A stretch of DNA of 64,000 nucleotides, taken from Phytophthora colocasiae. Taxonomy: Eukaryota > Oomycota > Peronosporomycetes > Peronosporales > Peronosporaceae. Location: contig JAGKQI010000105.1 of assembly GCA_018806915.1 (NCBI GenBank), forward strand, positions 1,612,001 to 1,676,000, written 5' to 3'. The notes beneath the pieces are model-generated. The model saw only the letters and a list, made by a program, of their open reading frames with translations, was not told the origin of the DNA and ran no database searches. This document shows positions 9,601 to 19,472 of the stretch, in pieces; the stretch's first letter is position 1, and each line of letters opens with the position of its first letter. The translations under genes and the position numbers were made by a program.

Positions 9601-9650
9601 ATTGGCTAGATTCAACCAATGAATGTAATTTGTCTTGCGTTTCAACCAAT
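9601..9650. promoter_or_regulatory. CCAAT-box cluster in a bidirectional promoter
   Basis: ATTGG at 9601-9605 (a CCAAT on the minus strand) and CCAAT at 9616-9620 and 9646-9650 lie between the divergent starts of SDHC (9399, minus) and the NDUFB4-like gene (9714, plus). Paired opposite-orientation CCAAT boxes are a typical NF-Y-type arrangement. In this position they could co-regulate the two respiratory-chain genes. That is an inference; only the sequence words are seen. Confidence 0.5.
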
Positions 9651-9713
9651 GCCGTAAGGGGAAAATATTGCGACCATTTGTGCGGTCCGCAGCGTAGGAA
9701 AGCTCTCATCGCA

Positions 9714-10185
9714 ATGCTGGCCACGACCCTGCGCCGCTCAGCGGCCCCTAAGCGCGCGCTTGTACAGCTGCAGAGCCAGCGCCGCCATGGCGGTTCGCTC
9801 GTCAAGAACAAGCACGTAGAGGTGGGTCCAGCGGTGTATTTATTGGCTCTATAATAGCGTTACCAGATCGTATTCCAAATGTCTTATGATTCTGACAATT
9901 ATTGTGATTTTTTTGTATTCTGTAGAACTGGAACAACTGGCGAGGAGACTCGGAAAAGCGCTTCAAGTTTGACGGCCAGTTCTTCACGTCTGTGGTCGCT
10001 TGGGGTGTCGTTCCTTTCACCCTGTACTACGTCATGGGAGCCGATGAACGCGTACGTGCAATTGTTTTGTCAAGAGATACCTGTATTCAGGCTGCAGCAT
10101 GCTGATATTATTATTTATGCACTATTTGCTGCTTCAGCGCAAGCGCGACCTGCGCAACGGCGTGCCAGAAAACTTCCGCAAGTAA
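9714..10185 (+). CDS. Small mitochondrial inner-membrane protein, NDUFB4-like complex I subunit
   Basis: The inferred CDS is join(9714..9821,9926..10051,10138..10185), 93 aa, all introns phase 0 with GTGGGT/GTACGT donors. The basic, acid-free N-terminus ('LRRSAAPKRALVQLQSQRR') looks like a mitochondrial presequence. One hydrophobic helix follows ('FFTSVVAWGVVPFTLYYVMG') and then a charged tail ('DERRKRDLRNGVPENF'). The helix-plus-tail pattern (G-x-x-P-h-x-h-Y-Y-h, then E-R-x-R-K) resembles the C-terminus of complex I accessory subunit NDUFB4/B15. The match is by eye and short, so another small respiratory subunit is possible. Neighbourhood supports it: it shares a promoter region with SDHC. 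Confidence 0.55.
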
Positions 10186-10396
10186 ATTGGACGATGCTGG
10201 AGGTTAAAACCTTCCAAGTCCTATTGACAGAAGAGAAGAACATGATTGTTGTTCTTGAGTGCGCATTCTAACTCGCTCTTGCCAGATAAAAATCAAATTC
10301 TTCTCGTCCAAACATATTCTTATCGAGAATCTATAAATTCTACTACTAGTATAAACATCGTACTTAACGACGAATATCTTAAACTCATTCCGCAAT

Positions 10397-11737
10397 ATGG
10401 ACGGTAATGAGCAGCTAAGTGACGAGCGTACGAGGGTCCTAGAGGCGTTTTACGCGCGTGTCATACAGCGCGTGTGCGCTTCCTATCGAGACGAGAGCGA
10501 GTTGCCTGCGGACGAGGCTGTTGAGCGCTTGCAGCAGGTTCTTACGCGCTTCCATTTTCATTTTTAATAAAACTTAGTCTAATTTTTCACTAAACTGCTT
10601 TGAATATGCTGTAGAAATGGCAGGAGAAGCTGTCGCTGTACACAGGAAATCGACAGCAGTCGAATACAGTTGTAAACAACTGTGGGGATGAAGTCTTAGA
10701 GGTCCAAGCAATGGAATTGCGGTCGTCGAGTGATAGCGACGTTGAAAGCTCGGATGGATTTTCGGTATCGTCCAGTTCTTCCTCGTCCTCTTCATCTTCC
10801 GACTCTGAAGCTGCTTCGGAGCAAGATATGGGACGACCAAGTGCCCAAGTGGTGAGTTCTACAACTGGTTGACCTATTTTTCAGATGAGAAACTAATGAA
10901 GTTGGTGGTGACAGCCCAGTGCAACTACAGGATCATCCATTTTCGCCAAGATGGTAATGGATTACAGTGAATTTGATGGTTGATAGAGACTAATATGATT
11001 GTGAACTGCTAGCTCGGAGGCAAGCGGAAGCTAAATCAGTTGGATGGATTTGTTTCGGACGATGAAGAGGGGCAAGATGACGTCATTGAAGAGCTGCAGG
11101 TGTTGACTCTTTATTGCTAAACTGGTGGCTATATTTTACTGAGTTGTGGATTTGTTGGATGCAGCTTCAGGACCTAGATACCAGTACGCTGGTATTTGAA
11201 ACATTGGTACAAGAAGGTAGTGGTGTTGAAGCAGACAATTCTGGTAGTGAAATCGAAGAAGAATTGGGCATTGACAGCGAGGAGGAGACAAAAAAGGCCG
11301 AAATACCATCAAGTCAGGCAAATGGATCCGCCTCTAGGTCGTTGCTCGTATCTGCTGAGGATCTCTCCCCTATCTCGGGACTTTCCGGGATGAACCTGCC
11401 ACTGCAGTTAGCTGCTGAATATTCCAAGTTTAGTCATCGCGGCAAACGCCGCGGGTACTGTGGTGAACTCAACGCAATCGTTCTGACGTGGCCGAGCTGC
11501 TTGGGAGTAAGTGAGACTCTTCATCCAGGTGACTTGATCTGGTGTTGCCCCGATGCAGAACGGGGATTCCTTGAAGAGGGAGAACTTGTGAAGGTGGTTT
11601 CTCTGGGAGACACAATGGATGAACTCAGGATTCAGCACAGCAATGGAGTAGAATCTACTGTTCGAAGGAGTACAGTACGTCGTCTGAAAGAGTTTCTCAT
11701 TTCCAAGGGCACGGTACGCTTCTGTAGCGAGCAGTAG
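10397..11737 (+). CDS. TFIIA large-subunit-like protein with SH3/myosin-N-like C-terminus
   Basis: The inferred CDS is join(10397..10537,10615..10851,10915..10953,11013..11099,11165..11737), 358 aa; all junctions are phase 0. Residues about 12-55 ('FYARVIQRVCASYRDESEL', then 'LQQKWQEKL' across intron 1) match the N-terminal helix bundle of TFIIA alpha/beta. A Ser/Asp/Glu linker follows, and 'NQLDGFVSDDEEGQDDVIEE' resembles the 'QLDG + acidic' segment that precedes the TFIIA beta region. The expected beta-barrel block (K-W-K-x-x-L-K-D-G-I-M) is absent. Instead, residues about 285-345 read 'HPGDLIWCCPDAERGFLEEG' then 'STVRRSTVRRLKEF', which looks like a small SH3-like barrel of the myosin N-terminal or Tudor type. 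Either a divergent TFIIA or a different TBP-pathway protein; general transcription role is inferred. Confidence 0.55.
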
Positions 11738-11918
11738 CTGCTTCCAACTTTATGGATGACCTCACCGGTACATCAGAAGCCTATGGCAATCCCCCTCCCT
11801 CGATCCAGTGAAGTATTTTTGTACAGCATCAGGTTGAGAGCATTTACTCCGTCGAGGACGAGAACTATTTGGTGACGAGCGTTCTCTTCTCAGTTCACAA
11901 CTGATCATCAAAGCTGCA

Positions 11919-14180
11919 ATGGTATCTCAAAATCGTGACGTTGGGTGCTTTGGAGTCTCTGGAAACTCAAGCCACGTGACGCACCAAGGTCTGTTGCAGT
12001 ATCAAGGCAAAGATGGCGACTGGAAAGAACGATGGTTTATCCTGGATGCAATTAAGCCAGCTCTCATCAAATGTAACACCACGAACCACCTGCCTGCAGG
12101 ATCGTACGGTAGTGTTCTCGGTGGGGACGTTCTCATAGCAGACGCACGGCCGCTTTCAGAGCTACAAGCGTCCTTAACCAGTGACGGATTGCCAGGTGGA
12201 GATACCGCTGTTGGGTTTGAAGTTACTACTCAAAGTGGAGCCAAGATTATCTTCCGTAGCAAGTCGGTGAAAGAACAGAGTTCTTGGCTGACTGCCATCA
12301 ACAAGACTGCAAGCGGATTCACACCTGGAGTCGCAGATCGACTGGCAGATCGGGAGTTGTTGGCTGGCAAATACTCATTGGTTCGTGAGCTTGGACGAGG
12401 CGCCTCGGGCATCGTGTCGCTCTATACGGCGCAAGGCAGACCCTTTGCTATCAAAAAGTTCGTCCCGCAGAAGAGCAAAGGCGTCCCGAACCGTCGAGCT
12501 GTCCCTGTCGCGACTGGAAGAAGGCCATCTACCCAAGTGGCCCATTCGAATGAAATCCCAGACGATGTTCGGCGAGAGGTGGCTTTACTGAAGAAGGCCA
12601 GTAATCTCCCTAACGTGATCCGCCTGCACGATGTGATCCTTGACACGGAGAACAAGGATTACTACTTGGTGATGGAGTACATGGGTGGAGGTGCCATTGC
12701 TGAATGGGACAACTCGAGAAAGTGCTATGTGAGTTCGAGAGCCAAGAGCGCAGCCAGTGGCAGTGCTTGTTTACTGGAGGAGAGTACGGTGCGCACGTAC
12801 GTGACGAACCTGGTGCTTGCCATTCAGGCGTTGCACCTTAACAACTTGGCGCATCGCGATATCAAACCTGAAAACTTGATGGCGAACGAGGAGCATACAC
12901 TGTGTAAACTGGGTGATCTTGGGGTTGCGTTGTATTTTAAAGAGGAAAACGGTGTGCTCCATGACGAAGAAGACGTAGACGCAATTGAATTGTGGGATAT
13001 CAATCAAGGCCCAATGCCGTCTCCTGTACTTCAACAGTCAAGCGACAACGGGAGCAAGAAACACCTCCGAGGTATGATTAAGTCCACCAAGGGAACGTAC
13101 CAGTTCCTGCCTCCTGAATCTCTCAATGGAGATGCATATTGCGCGTTCAAAGCAGACATTTGGGCCGTTGGCGTGACCATGTATGCACTGCTGTTCGGGT
13201 CCTTGCCTTACTATTCGAACGATGTCAGTGAACTGTTCGACAAGATTGAGAACGATCCGTTGGAGTTCCCTACATCATGTGAAGACAACGACGCCAAGGA
13301 TCTGCTTAAGGGAATTCTTGAGAAGGACCCAGAGAAACGAATTACTCTGGAGGACATCTTACAGCACCGCTGGACGCACCGTAACATCGACTCGAAGAGT
13401 CTTCGCAAGCAAGTGAATGCACTGAAAGAAGCTCCTCCACTCTCCATTGACGACCACGAGTTGGGAAGCGCTGTGTCCGTTCACCAGAGTCGATTCTTGA
13501 AGATAGCGGCTGCTATTCGTCATGACACGCTGAATGATCTCGTAAAAGAAGCTGAAGACGTGGATAATCCAGTACTAAGTGATGAAGAGTACAAGCCGAA
13601 TCCAATTGATACGAAGGAGACGGAGCTACCGCTATGGTTCCAACCCCACCGTGAGCTTGTTGCAGCTCAAATGCACTTCGACTGGTGTCGCGGCAAGTCG
13701 TTAGCTGGATGGAAATACGGAGACCATCGAGATGATACTCAGTTGGTTCACCCCTGCATGCTGCCAATGCGTGTCCTCGATTCCACCACCCGCAGTCGCA
13801 ACTTCTTGTCGGTTGACGAGATCGTCAAGTGCGTTGTCGCTCTCGGAGTTCACGTTAGTTACCACCGCCCATCGAAGCTGAAAACACAAGACGTTCCTTT
13901 CCCAGTTGACCATGTTCAATTGTCGTGGGAGATCATGATGCTCATCGATCTACTAGCTGAAAACTCGCACGAGGTGTGGGCAGCGGAGTACGCAGCGAAA
14001 GGCTGGAAATTTGGCACGGAATTCGATGAAATCGCCAAGACGCATCCGTCTCTCAAGCCGTATATGCTCTTGGACGAACACGACAAGACACTAACTCGAG
14101 AAGGTGTGACGTCGGTGCTCAAGTCGTGCATTTACCTAGGCTGCAAGTTCTACATTTCACACAGACAACGCAAAAACTAG
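11919..14180 (+). CDS. PH domain - Ser/Thr kinase - two RyR domains protein
   Basis: Single exon, 753 aa. A PH domain fills about residues 20-130 ('HQGLLQYQGKDGDWKERWFI' to 'SSWLTAINK'). The protein kinase domain runs about 147-490 and has the glycine loop 'LGRGASG', Lys in 'FAIKKF', the catalytic loop 'HRDIKPENLM', 'DLG' in place of DFG, a long (about 60-residue) activation segment, and 'GTYQFLPPES' in place of the APE region. The tail holds two RyR-type repeats, about 560-650 ('WKYGDHRDDTQLVHPCMLP') and 659-747 ('WKFGTEFDEIAKTHPSLKPY'). The family fold is known from ryanodine receptors, but these are soluble here: no membrane segment was seen. Likely a signalling kinase recruited to phosphoinositides. 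The nearest kinase group by eye is CAMK/CaMKK-like; substrate unknown. Confidence 0.88.
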   Translation: MVSQNRDVGCFGVSGNSSHVTHQGLLQYQGKDGDWKERWFILDAIKPALIKCNTTNHLPAGSYGSVLGGDVLIADARPLSELQASLTSDGLPGGDTAVGFEVTTQSGAKIIFRSKSVKEQSSWLTAINKTASGFTPGVADRLADRELLAGKYSLVRELGRGASGIVSLYTAQGRPFAIKKFVPQKSKGVPNRRAVPVATGRRPSTQVAHSNEIPDDVRREVALLKKASNLPNVIRLHDVILDTENKDYYLVMEYMGGGAIAEWDNSRKCYVSSRAKSAASGSACLLEESTVRTYVTNLVLAIQALHLNNLAHRDIKPENLMANEEHTLCKLGDLGVALYFKEENGVLHDEEDVDAIELWDINQGPMPSPVLQQSSDNGSKKHLRGMIKSTKGTYQFLPPESLNGDAYCAFKADIWAVGVTMYALLFGSLPYYSNDVSELFDKIENDPLEFPTSCEDNDAKDLLKGILEKDPEKRITLEDILQHRWTHRNIDSKSLRKQVNALKEAPPLSIDDHELGSAVSVHQSRFLKIAAAIRHDTLNDLVKEAEDVDNPVLSDEEYKPNPIDTKETELPLWFQPHRELVAAQMHFDWCRGKSLAGWKYGDHRDDTQLVHPCMLPMRVLDSTTRSRNFLSVDEIVKCVVALGVHVSYHRPSKLKTQDVPFPVDHVQLSWEIMMLIDLLAENSHEVWAAEYAAKGWKFGTEFDEIAKTHPSLKPYMLLDEHDKTLTREGVTSVLKSCIYLGCKFYISHRQRKN

Positions 14181-14233
14181 GGGGAGAGTGTAAGTGCATT
14201 ATAAACCCACTTCTTTGCTGTAAAGCTCTCGTT

Positions 14234-15251
14234 CTAGTCGGCCAAACCAAGAGCACGGAGTTGAGCAGCGAAATGCTTGAGAATAACAGCGAGACGACTG
14301 CCACCGATTGCGATCCGTTTCTGAGAGATTTCACCAGCCAAAGCCAAGTACGAAGCTGAAGGACACGGGTATTTGCCAGAGCTTGTGGCGTTCAGATCCA
14401 ATCCACTGTAGACAACAGTGTCCGCGTACGAATACGTCTCCAAAGCAACTTTGCGTAACACCGAATTAGTCACAAGCGCTGTGGAGAATTCGTTGTAGGT
14501 CACGTCCTCGTACTGGGAGAAGTTGAGGCTATCGGGGATGTTCGGAAGCAGAGATCAACTCTGTCGCGTTGCTCTTCAAAGTCGGTTTGAAGTCGTCGAT
14601 GTTAACCGCCCAGTTGTTGAGGCTGTACAGGCCACCAGCAGCGTCCCACACAGCGTGGGGGTTACTGAAAGCACAAGGCGACACAAAACTTTCGCTGTTG
14701 CCACCTCCGTCACCTTCAGGGAATGCCTCACTGATACCTGCAACAGTGTGCAGGGGTTGGTGCAGGTCTCCGAAGATGTGGATGAAGTTACGAAGAAAGA
14801 AATTGGCCGCCCACTTGGACTTGGTCGTCTTGAAAGACTTGACGACTCCTTCAATGACCGACATGCCGTCTCCCCCCATGATGTCGTCGAAGAGCGTGAC
14901 ATCGGCGTCCTTGTCCTCCCATTTCTGGCCGTTGATGTTGAGCGGCAGGTTAATGTAGTGCCAGTCACTCATACTCGTGATCGATGGCACCGCAGGGGTC
15001 AGACAGGTTGAGCTCTCGGCCGTGCACTTGATGATGTCCATCCACACAGCGGTGGTGGTGATCTCGCCAGTGTTGGGGAAATCTTCATCCCATTTGGATA
15101 GGATACTCTCGATGGTGGTGACGTCGGTCTCGTCCATCAGTTGCTTTGCCACCTCTCCAACAAGCATGTGACCATTGTCCCACCAACCTTGAGTGGTAGG
15201 CAGGTAACTTGCTATCGCCGTGGCTGCGAACGTTGCTGCAAACACCTTCAT
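14234..15251 (-). pseudogene. Secreted P1/S1-type nuclease, single-base frameshift
   Basis: Reading from the ATG at 15251, a signal peptide ('MKVFAATFAATAIASYLPTT') precedes mature 'WWDNGH', which supplies the N-terminal Trp and His zinc ligands. Further ligands are visible: 'DWHYIN', 'HIFGDLHQPLH' and 'NPHAVWDAAGG'. The frame ends at a TAG complementary to 14529-14531 after 240 aa. The remaining C-terminus continues at once in another frame to 14234 ('FSQYEDVTYNEF', 'GEISQKRIAIGGSRLAVIL'), which is the expected family ending. No splice site fits, so there is one surplus base between about 14531 and 14550: a real inactivation or a sequence error. Family knowledge: secreted zinc nucleases degrade single-stranded RNA and DNA. 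All active-site residues lie upstream of the break. It converges on the kinase gene (53 bp). Confidence 0.85.
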
Positions 15252-15572
15252 CTCTGCTGGTTGTTGGTCTTAAGAGTCAAAGAAGAAATGAACCTGTGGA
15301 TGGCGATGGCCAGTGAGTTGCGTAGTTTTGCTCGCTCTGAGCGAGTCGCTCATCAAGGAGAGGGCCAAGCTTTGAAGAGAAAAACCTGAATGCAACAGGT
15401 CCATTCTCACGCAAGCTCGTCAAAGACGTGAACGTTGCTCGTCTGCAACGGGCAGTCAGCTCCAACTGCTGGGTAACGTTGGTCCTCGACGGGACGAGAT
15501 GTCAGATGAGCAGAATCACTTTTAGTCTCGTATTCGTCTACAGGGCAACGTCAATGACCTATAACTACTCGA
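15252..15572. other. Intergenic region, nuclease promoter
   Basis: About 320 bp between the nuclease start codon and the stop codon of the ODAD1-like gene. It should contain the nuclease promoter. Nothing specific was recognised. Confidence 0.4.
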
Positions 15573-17830
15573 TCAGTGTTTCTTCTTCTTGGGTAACACA
15601 GGTTTAGCTCGAATCGACTGGAGTTTGGGACTCACTTGTAGGTTTGCCAAGCTCTTGGCTGCTCGCTTCTGCAATTCGATCCGAGTCAGCGGTCTGTCTC
15701 CGTCCTCATCGTCGCTCCTGGGTGATTCCGGTTCGTCTTCAGCAATTGAATTGCTCACGACACTCGTTCTTGATGCCTGTCGATCACCATTGAAGTCGGT
15801 TCCTGCACCTCCGAATGAACAAGAGGCTGCCAAGGATATGGGGCTTGTTGCTAGTGGTGAACTCGCTCCTCCGTATCCACTGCCAGTTGCAGGACCGTCC
15901 AAGAAATCGGGTAGAAGCGCTCGGATAGCATTGACAGACCGCGTAGGATCACTAGGACGGAGATTCGCTCCCAATGAAGCACGTTGAGCCTCTGCTGGGT
16001 TTTTATATTGGAGTCGGCGTGAGAATTGCTCAATGAGGTCATTGCTGCGTTGCTCGATGATCTGTGAAGTTGTGTGTTAGTTTATGAGAATTGATGACGA
16101 GCTGGTTAACTAACCGCAAGGAACTGGAGAATATTTCCTTCGGTGATTCCATGTGCTGCTAAGAGATCATTCATCGAGTTGATTCGAGCCTAATGACAAG
16201 GGATAGAGGCTCACTTCAAGACACAAACGACATAGGTACTAAATGATCTTACCACCATTGCGAGTTGATCTTCCGACTGCTTTCTGGAACGTTTTGAATT
16301 GTCAGATCCACCTCCACTTGAAGTCGTAGTTGCTCCGATCACAGGCTAAACGAACGACAACAAATGAGGATAACTTTACTGTACACGATCGAAGATTTAA
16401 GCTGGTACCGGCATAACGTCGTTGCAGCCTAAGGCGTTGTACAGTCTATCGACGACACGGGCGAGTGGCTGGAATTCTCGGGCAGCAGCAGCTCGAAGGC
16501 GCTCAACTTCTGCATTTTCTTTGAGGATCCTAGACAAAACCCCACAATCAGCTTTACGACAATGGTTAGACAAGTTGAAGATATACTTTTGTCGTGTCTC
16601 GACGAGATCGTCGACCATCCGTTTCCTAGCATTGGCACTGCCGTCTTGCATGTCGATCTTCAGCCTACAAGCAACAATGTCTCCTGTGAGTGAAGCCGAC
16701 TGAAAGATTAAGAAATCTCTCTCCTCACTTCTGAATTTCTCGTTCCAAAGCCAACTTTTCGTCCTCGAGCTGTTCCACTTCGTTGTTGGTGCTTTGAACG
16801 TAGCGGAAGAGTGCAAAATTCTCCTCTTCCTTCCTGCAGTAAACGTCGACTAGGTCATGGTAGTCGTCTACGCCCATTTCTTGCTGTAAACCGGCAAATG
16901 TTGTCTCAAATTCCTGCAGTTTTTCGCTAATTGATGCGATATTTTGCTTGTCTTCCAGCATCTACATGAGGAAAATGTTATCTATGATGTGTTCATCTCA
17001 AATAATTAAGCAACGAACCGTCATATCGAGTTTTTGTAGCGTTTTCTTGAGCTGCTGCTCATCTTCAAGCTTCATGTTACCACGAACGAAATCATCCGCA
17101 AGATCCATCGGGTCTTGCTCTAAAATCTGTTTTCGGTACGCCTCAGCACTCTCTTTCTCTCGTTTAATAATTGACGCGAGACTCTGATAGACTTGATCAA
17201 ACGCTTCTTGCTCGTCAATGTTTTGCCCAGACAACGAGTTCGCTTGAGACAGAATCTACAAGGATAAAACGAGTAAAAATGGTTATGAAGGCCAACGAAA
17301 GCTGAACAATTTGTACTCACCCGGTCACGCTCAGCTACGATCTGCGTTGACTGGCGGAAAGTTTCTTGCATTTGCTTTTGGACGTCACGCAGTCGCCGTT
17401 GATTCTTCTCGAACACGGTCTGACTCAACACTCGGTTGGCTCGTAACTCGTCCACTCGACCACGAAGTTGTGCGTTGTACGCGATCATTTTACTCTCTCG
17501 AGTTCTGCAAGCTGATAGTCGATTTTCAAGTTTCATGAGTTCGCGTTGCTCGTCAGCCATTCGAGTTCGCACTGCGTTGACTCCTCCACCACGTTGATCA
17601 CTTTCGCCCCGTTTCAATCTCAGTTCCTTGAGTTCCTCATGAACTTTTTTCCAGTGATCATCCAGCTGCCGCAGTCGGTGCTTTTGCTCTATTAGCAGTC
17701 GAGCGTATTTGTCACCCTGTACCTGCAGATTGAAGAGCTGCTCACTCTGTGCTCGGACATTCGACTTGGACATGTCAGCGAAACTTTCGAGATTGGCCCT
17801 GAATTTTGCGAAACGCGCAAGTATTTTCAT
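15573..17830 (-). CDS. Outer dynein arm docking complex protein (ODAD1/CCDC63/CCDC114 family)
   Basis: The inferred CDS is complement of 17321..17830, 17019..17255, 16729..16961, 16587..16664, 16409..16529, 16253..16345, 16115..16189, 15573..16061; 611 aa. Every junction has GT-AG ends and keeps phase. The protein is almost entirely coiled coil. Family hallmarks are 'MIAYNAQLRGRVDELRANR' (about residues 110-130), 'KEEENFALFRYVQSTNNEVE' (about 290-310) and 'LLAAHGITEGNILQFLAIIE' near residue 450. These match the docking-complex coiled-coil proteins that anchor outer dynein arms on axonemal doublets, consistent with zoospore flagella. The 57-bp intron 16530-16586 is stop-free and in frame, so it would be retained by simple ORF calling; removing it gives a cleaner heptad run. 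The ATG lies only 29 bp from the divergent start of the next gene. Confidence 0.85.
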
Positions 17831-17859
17831 CTGCAAACGACTCGTACAAGTTAGTATCT
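17831..17859. promoter_or_regulatory. 29-bp gap between divergent start codons
   Basis: The ODAD1-like ATG (minus, 17830) and the coiled-coil gene ATG (plus, 17860) are separated by 29 bp. Transcripts must therefore start inside the opposite gene, or one start codon is wrong. The minus side reads TTTGCAG|ATG just upstream, so the ODAD1 ATG may instead begin a second exon. Confidence 0.45.
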
Positions 17860-19424
17860 ATGCCATTGAGAACTCCCCGCCAGTCTTTGCGTTTAGAAGG
17901 TAACGGGGTCTCGAAGCTCATGAAACCTCAGAAGCTTCCTGCTTTGATTCGCGGCGGTGGACTTCGTGTAGGCCGCGTTGTATCTGTACGTTAAGCAGCG
18001 ATACAATCGAGAAGCTTTGATTAACCTTGTGCTGTTCATCAGGATGTTCGGGATAGCTCGACTTGGGACAATCAGTCGTCAAGTCTTTTTGTACAGGAAG
18101 AAGAACGAAGAGTTCAAGAGGAACTCATTGAAATGCTAACAGTTAAACTCGCTCACAAAGAGAAGGAAATCGAGATGCTACGATGCAAACAGAGTGTAAT
18201 CGATAATGAAGCTGATGTTCACGACCGACAATTACGACAACAGGAAGAAGCGCATACACGGGTTGTTAGTGATTTGACATTGACAAACCAGGAGCTACAG
18301 CGCCAACTGCAGCTACTTCAAATTCAGTGTGAACAGGTACGTCTGGCACTTGCAATATCTTGGAATGTATAGCTTTGTTAATTTTCATATTCGTGGTAGC
18401 TACAAGTCGAAAGTGAGGACCAACACACATCGGCACTGGAGCAGAGGAGACTGCGTGAGAAAGAGCAAGCTCAAGCCAAGATGGAGAGTAAATCTCACCA
18501 CCAGGTGGTAGAGGATCTTCGAAGAGATCAAGAACAACTTCTTAATGAACGATACGCTCTCGAGAACAACATGCAACGGATTCTACATGATCAACAGATT
18601 CGAACTTGCTTGGTACGTTGCTTTCCATACCAATGAAAACTAGTGTTTCTAATGAAAGTGCAGGTGGAACAACTGGAATCGAAATGCTCCCGACTTGAGA
18701 GTGACCTTCAAGCTTCACAGGAAGATTGTCGACTCCTTCGAGAGGTAGGTGGGCTGCAATCAATGCAATTGCTTGTCTTTAATTCGCCTTTACCGGTGAC
18801 GTAGGCTTTGGCACGCGAGGAACAACAACGTAAGGACACTGATACAATCGTGAGGAAGCTTGAAGAAGAGAAGGTCTCTTTGGAAGTGAAGCAGCGCGCA
18901 TTGCAGAAGGTGGGTCCATTTCACAACTTGCACAACGTGAGTGTTGGCTAATCTGTTTGACTGTGTAGACTTTGAAAGGTGCTAGTTCGAGGGTGGCCGA
19001 CATGGAGAAAAAGCGTAGTAAACTTTCTCAGGCTGAAGACCAGCTCACCGGACAGCTAGCAGCACTCAAGAAAGAGAACATTGAGCTGAAGGCACGCAGA
19101 GGCCAGATGAGCTCGCAAACCAAACACCTACAAGCTCGAATAGCTTGTCTCGAAAATACCAATGCTGTCCAAGAACGAAAACTTGAAGACACGGCCGTTG
19201 AGCTGGAGAGTGCCCATAGGTGCTACCGAGAGTGCCAATTTCGCAACAAGCAGCTTCAAGAAGAAATCGTCTTCTTGAAGAATCGAAAGTTGCTGGTAAA
19301 TCTCCCAGCATCAACTGACAACAGTATAACACTTCCTAACGTCCAAGCTCCCACTGAAATCCCTGAAGTCAGCACACCTGAGACCGACACAGCAGATGAC
19401 GTACCGTGCTGGATGAAAGGTTGA
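17860..19424 (+). CDS. Coiled-coil protein divergent from ODAD1, probable flagellar role
   Basis: The inferred CDS is join(17860..17985,18043..18336,18400..18612,18664..18744,18805..18909,18969..19424), 424 aa; all introns are phase 0 and 51-63 bp long. Residues 1-45 are basic and Gly-rich ('RGGGLRVGRVVS'). From about residue 50 to 375 the protein is one continuous coiled coil rich in Glu, Gln, Leu and Arg ('LAHKEKEIEMLRCKQ', 'LTGQLAALKKENIELKARRG'), ending in a Thr/Pro-rich tail 'DDVPCWMKG'. No family was recognised with certainty. The very tight head-to-head arrangement with an outer-dynein-arm docking gene suggests co-expression and hence an axonemal or basal-body role; that is inference. 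Confidence 0.75.
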
Positions 19425-19472
19425 TTGCTCACTTCCAAGTCAAACTGATGAAAAGTGCATCATTTAGCTCGC

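Noticed and set aside
14504..14560. Intron explaining the frame change in the nuclease gene
   Set aside because: No GT-AG pair of reasonable length lies between the two frames, and the protein sequence is continuous across a one-base shift.
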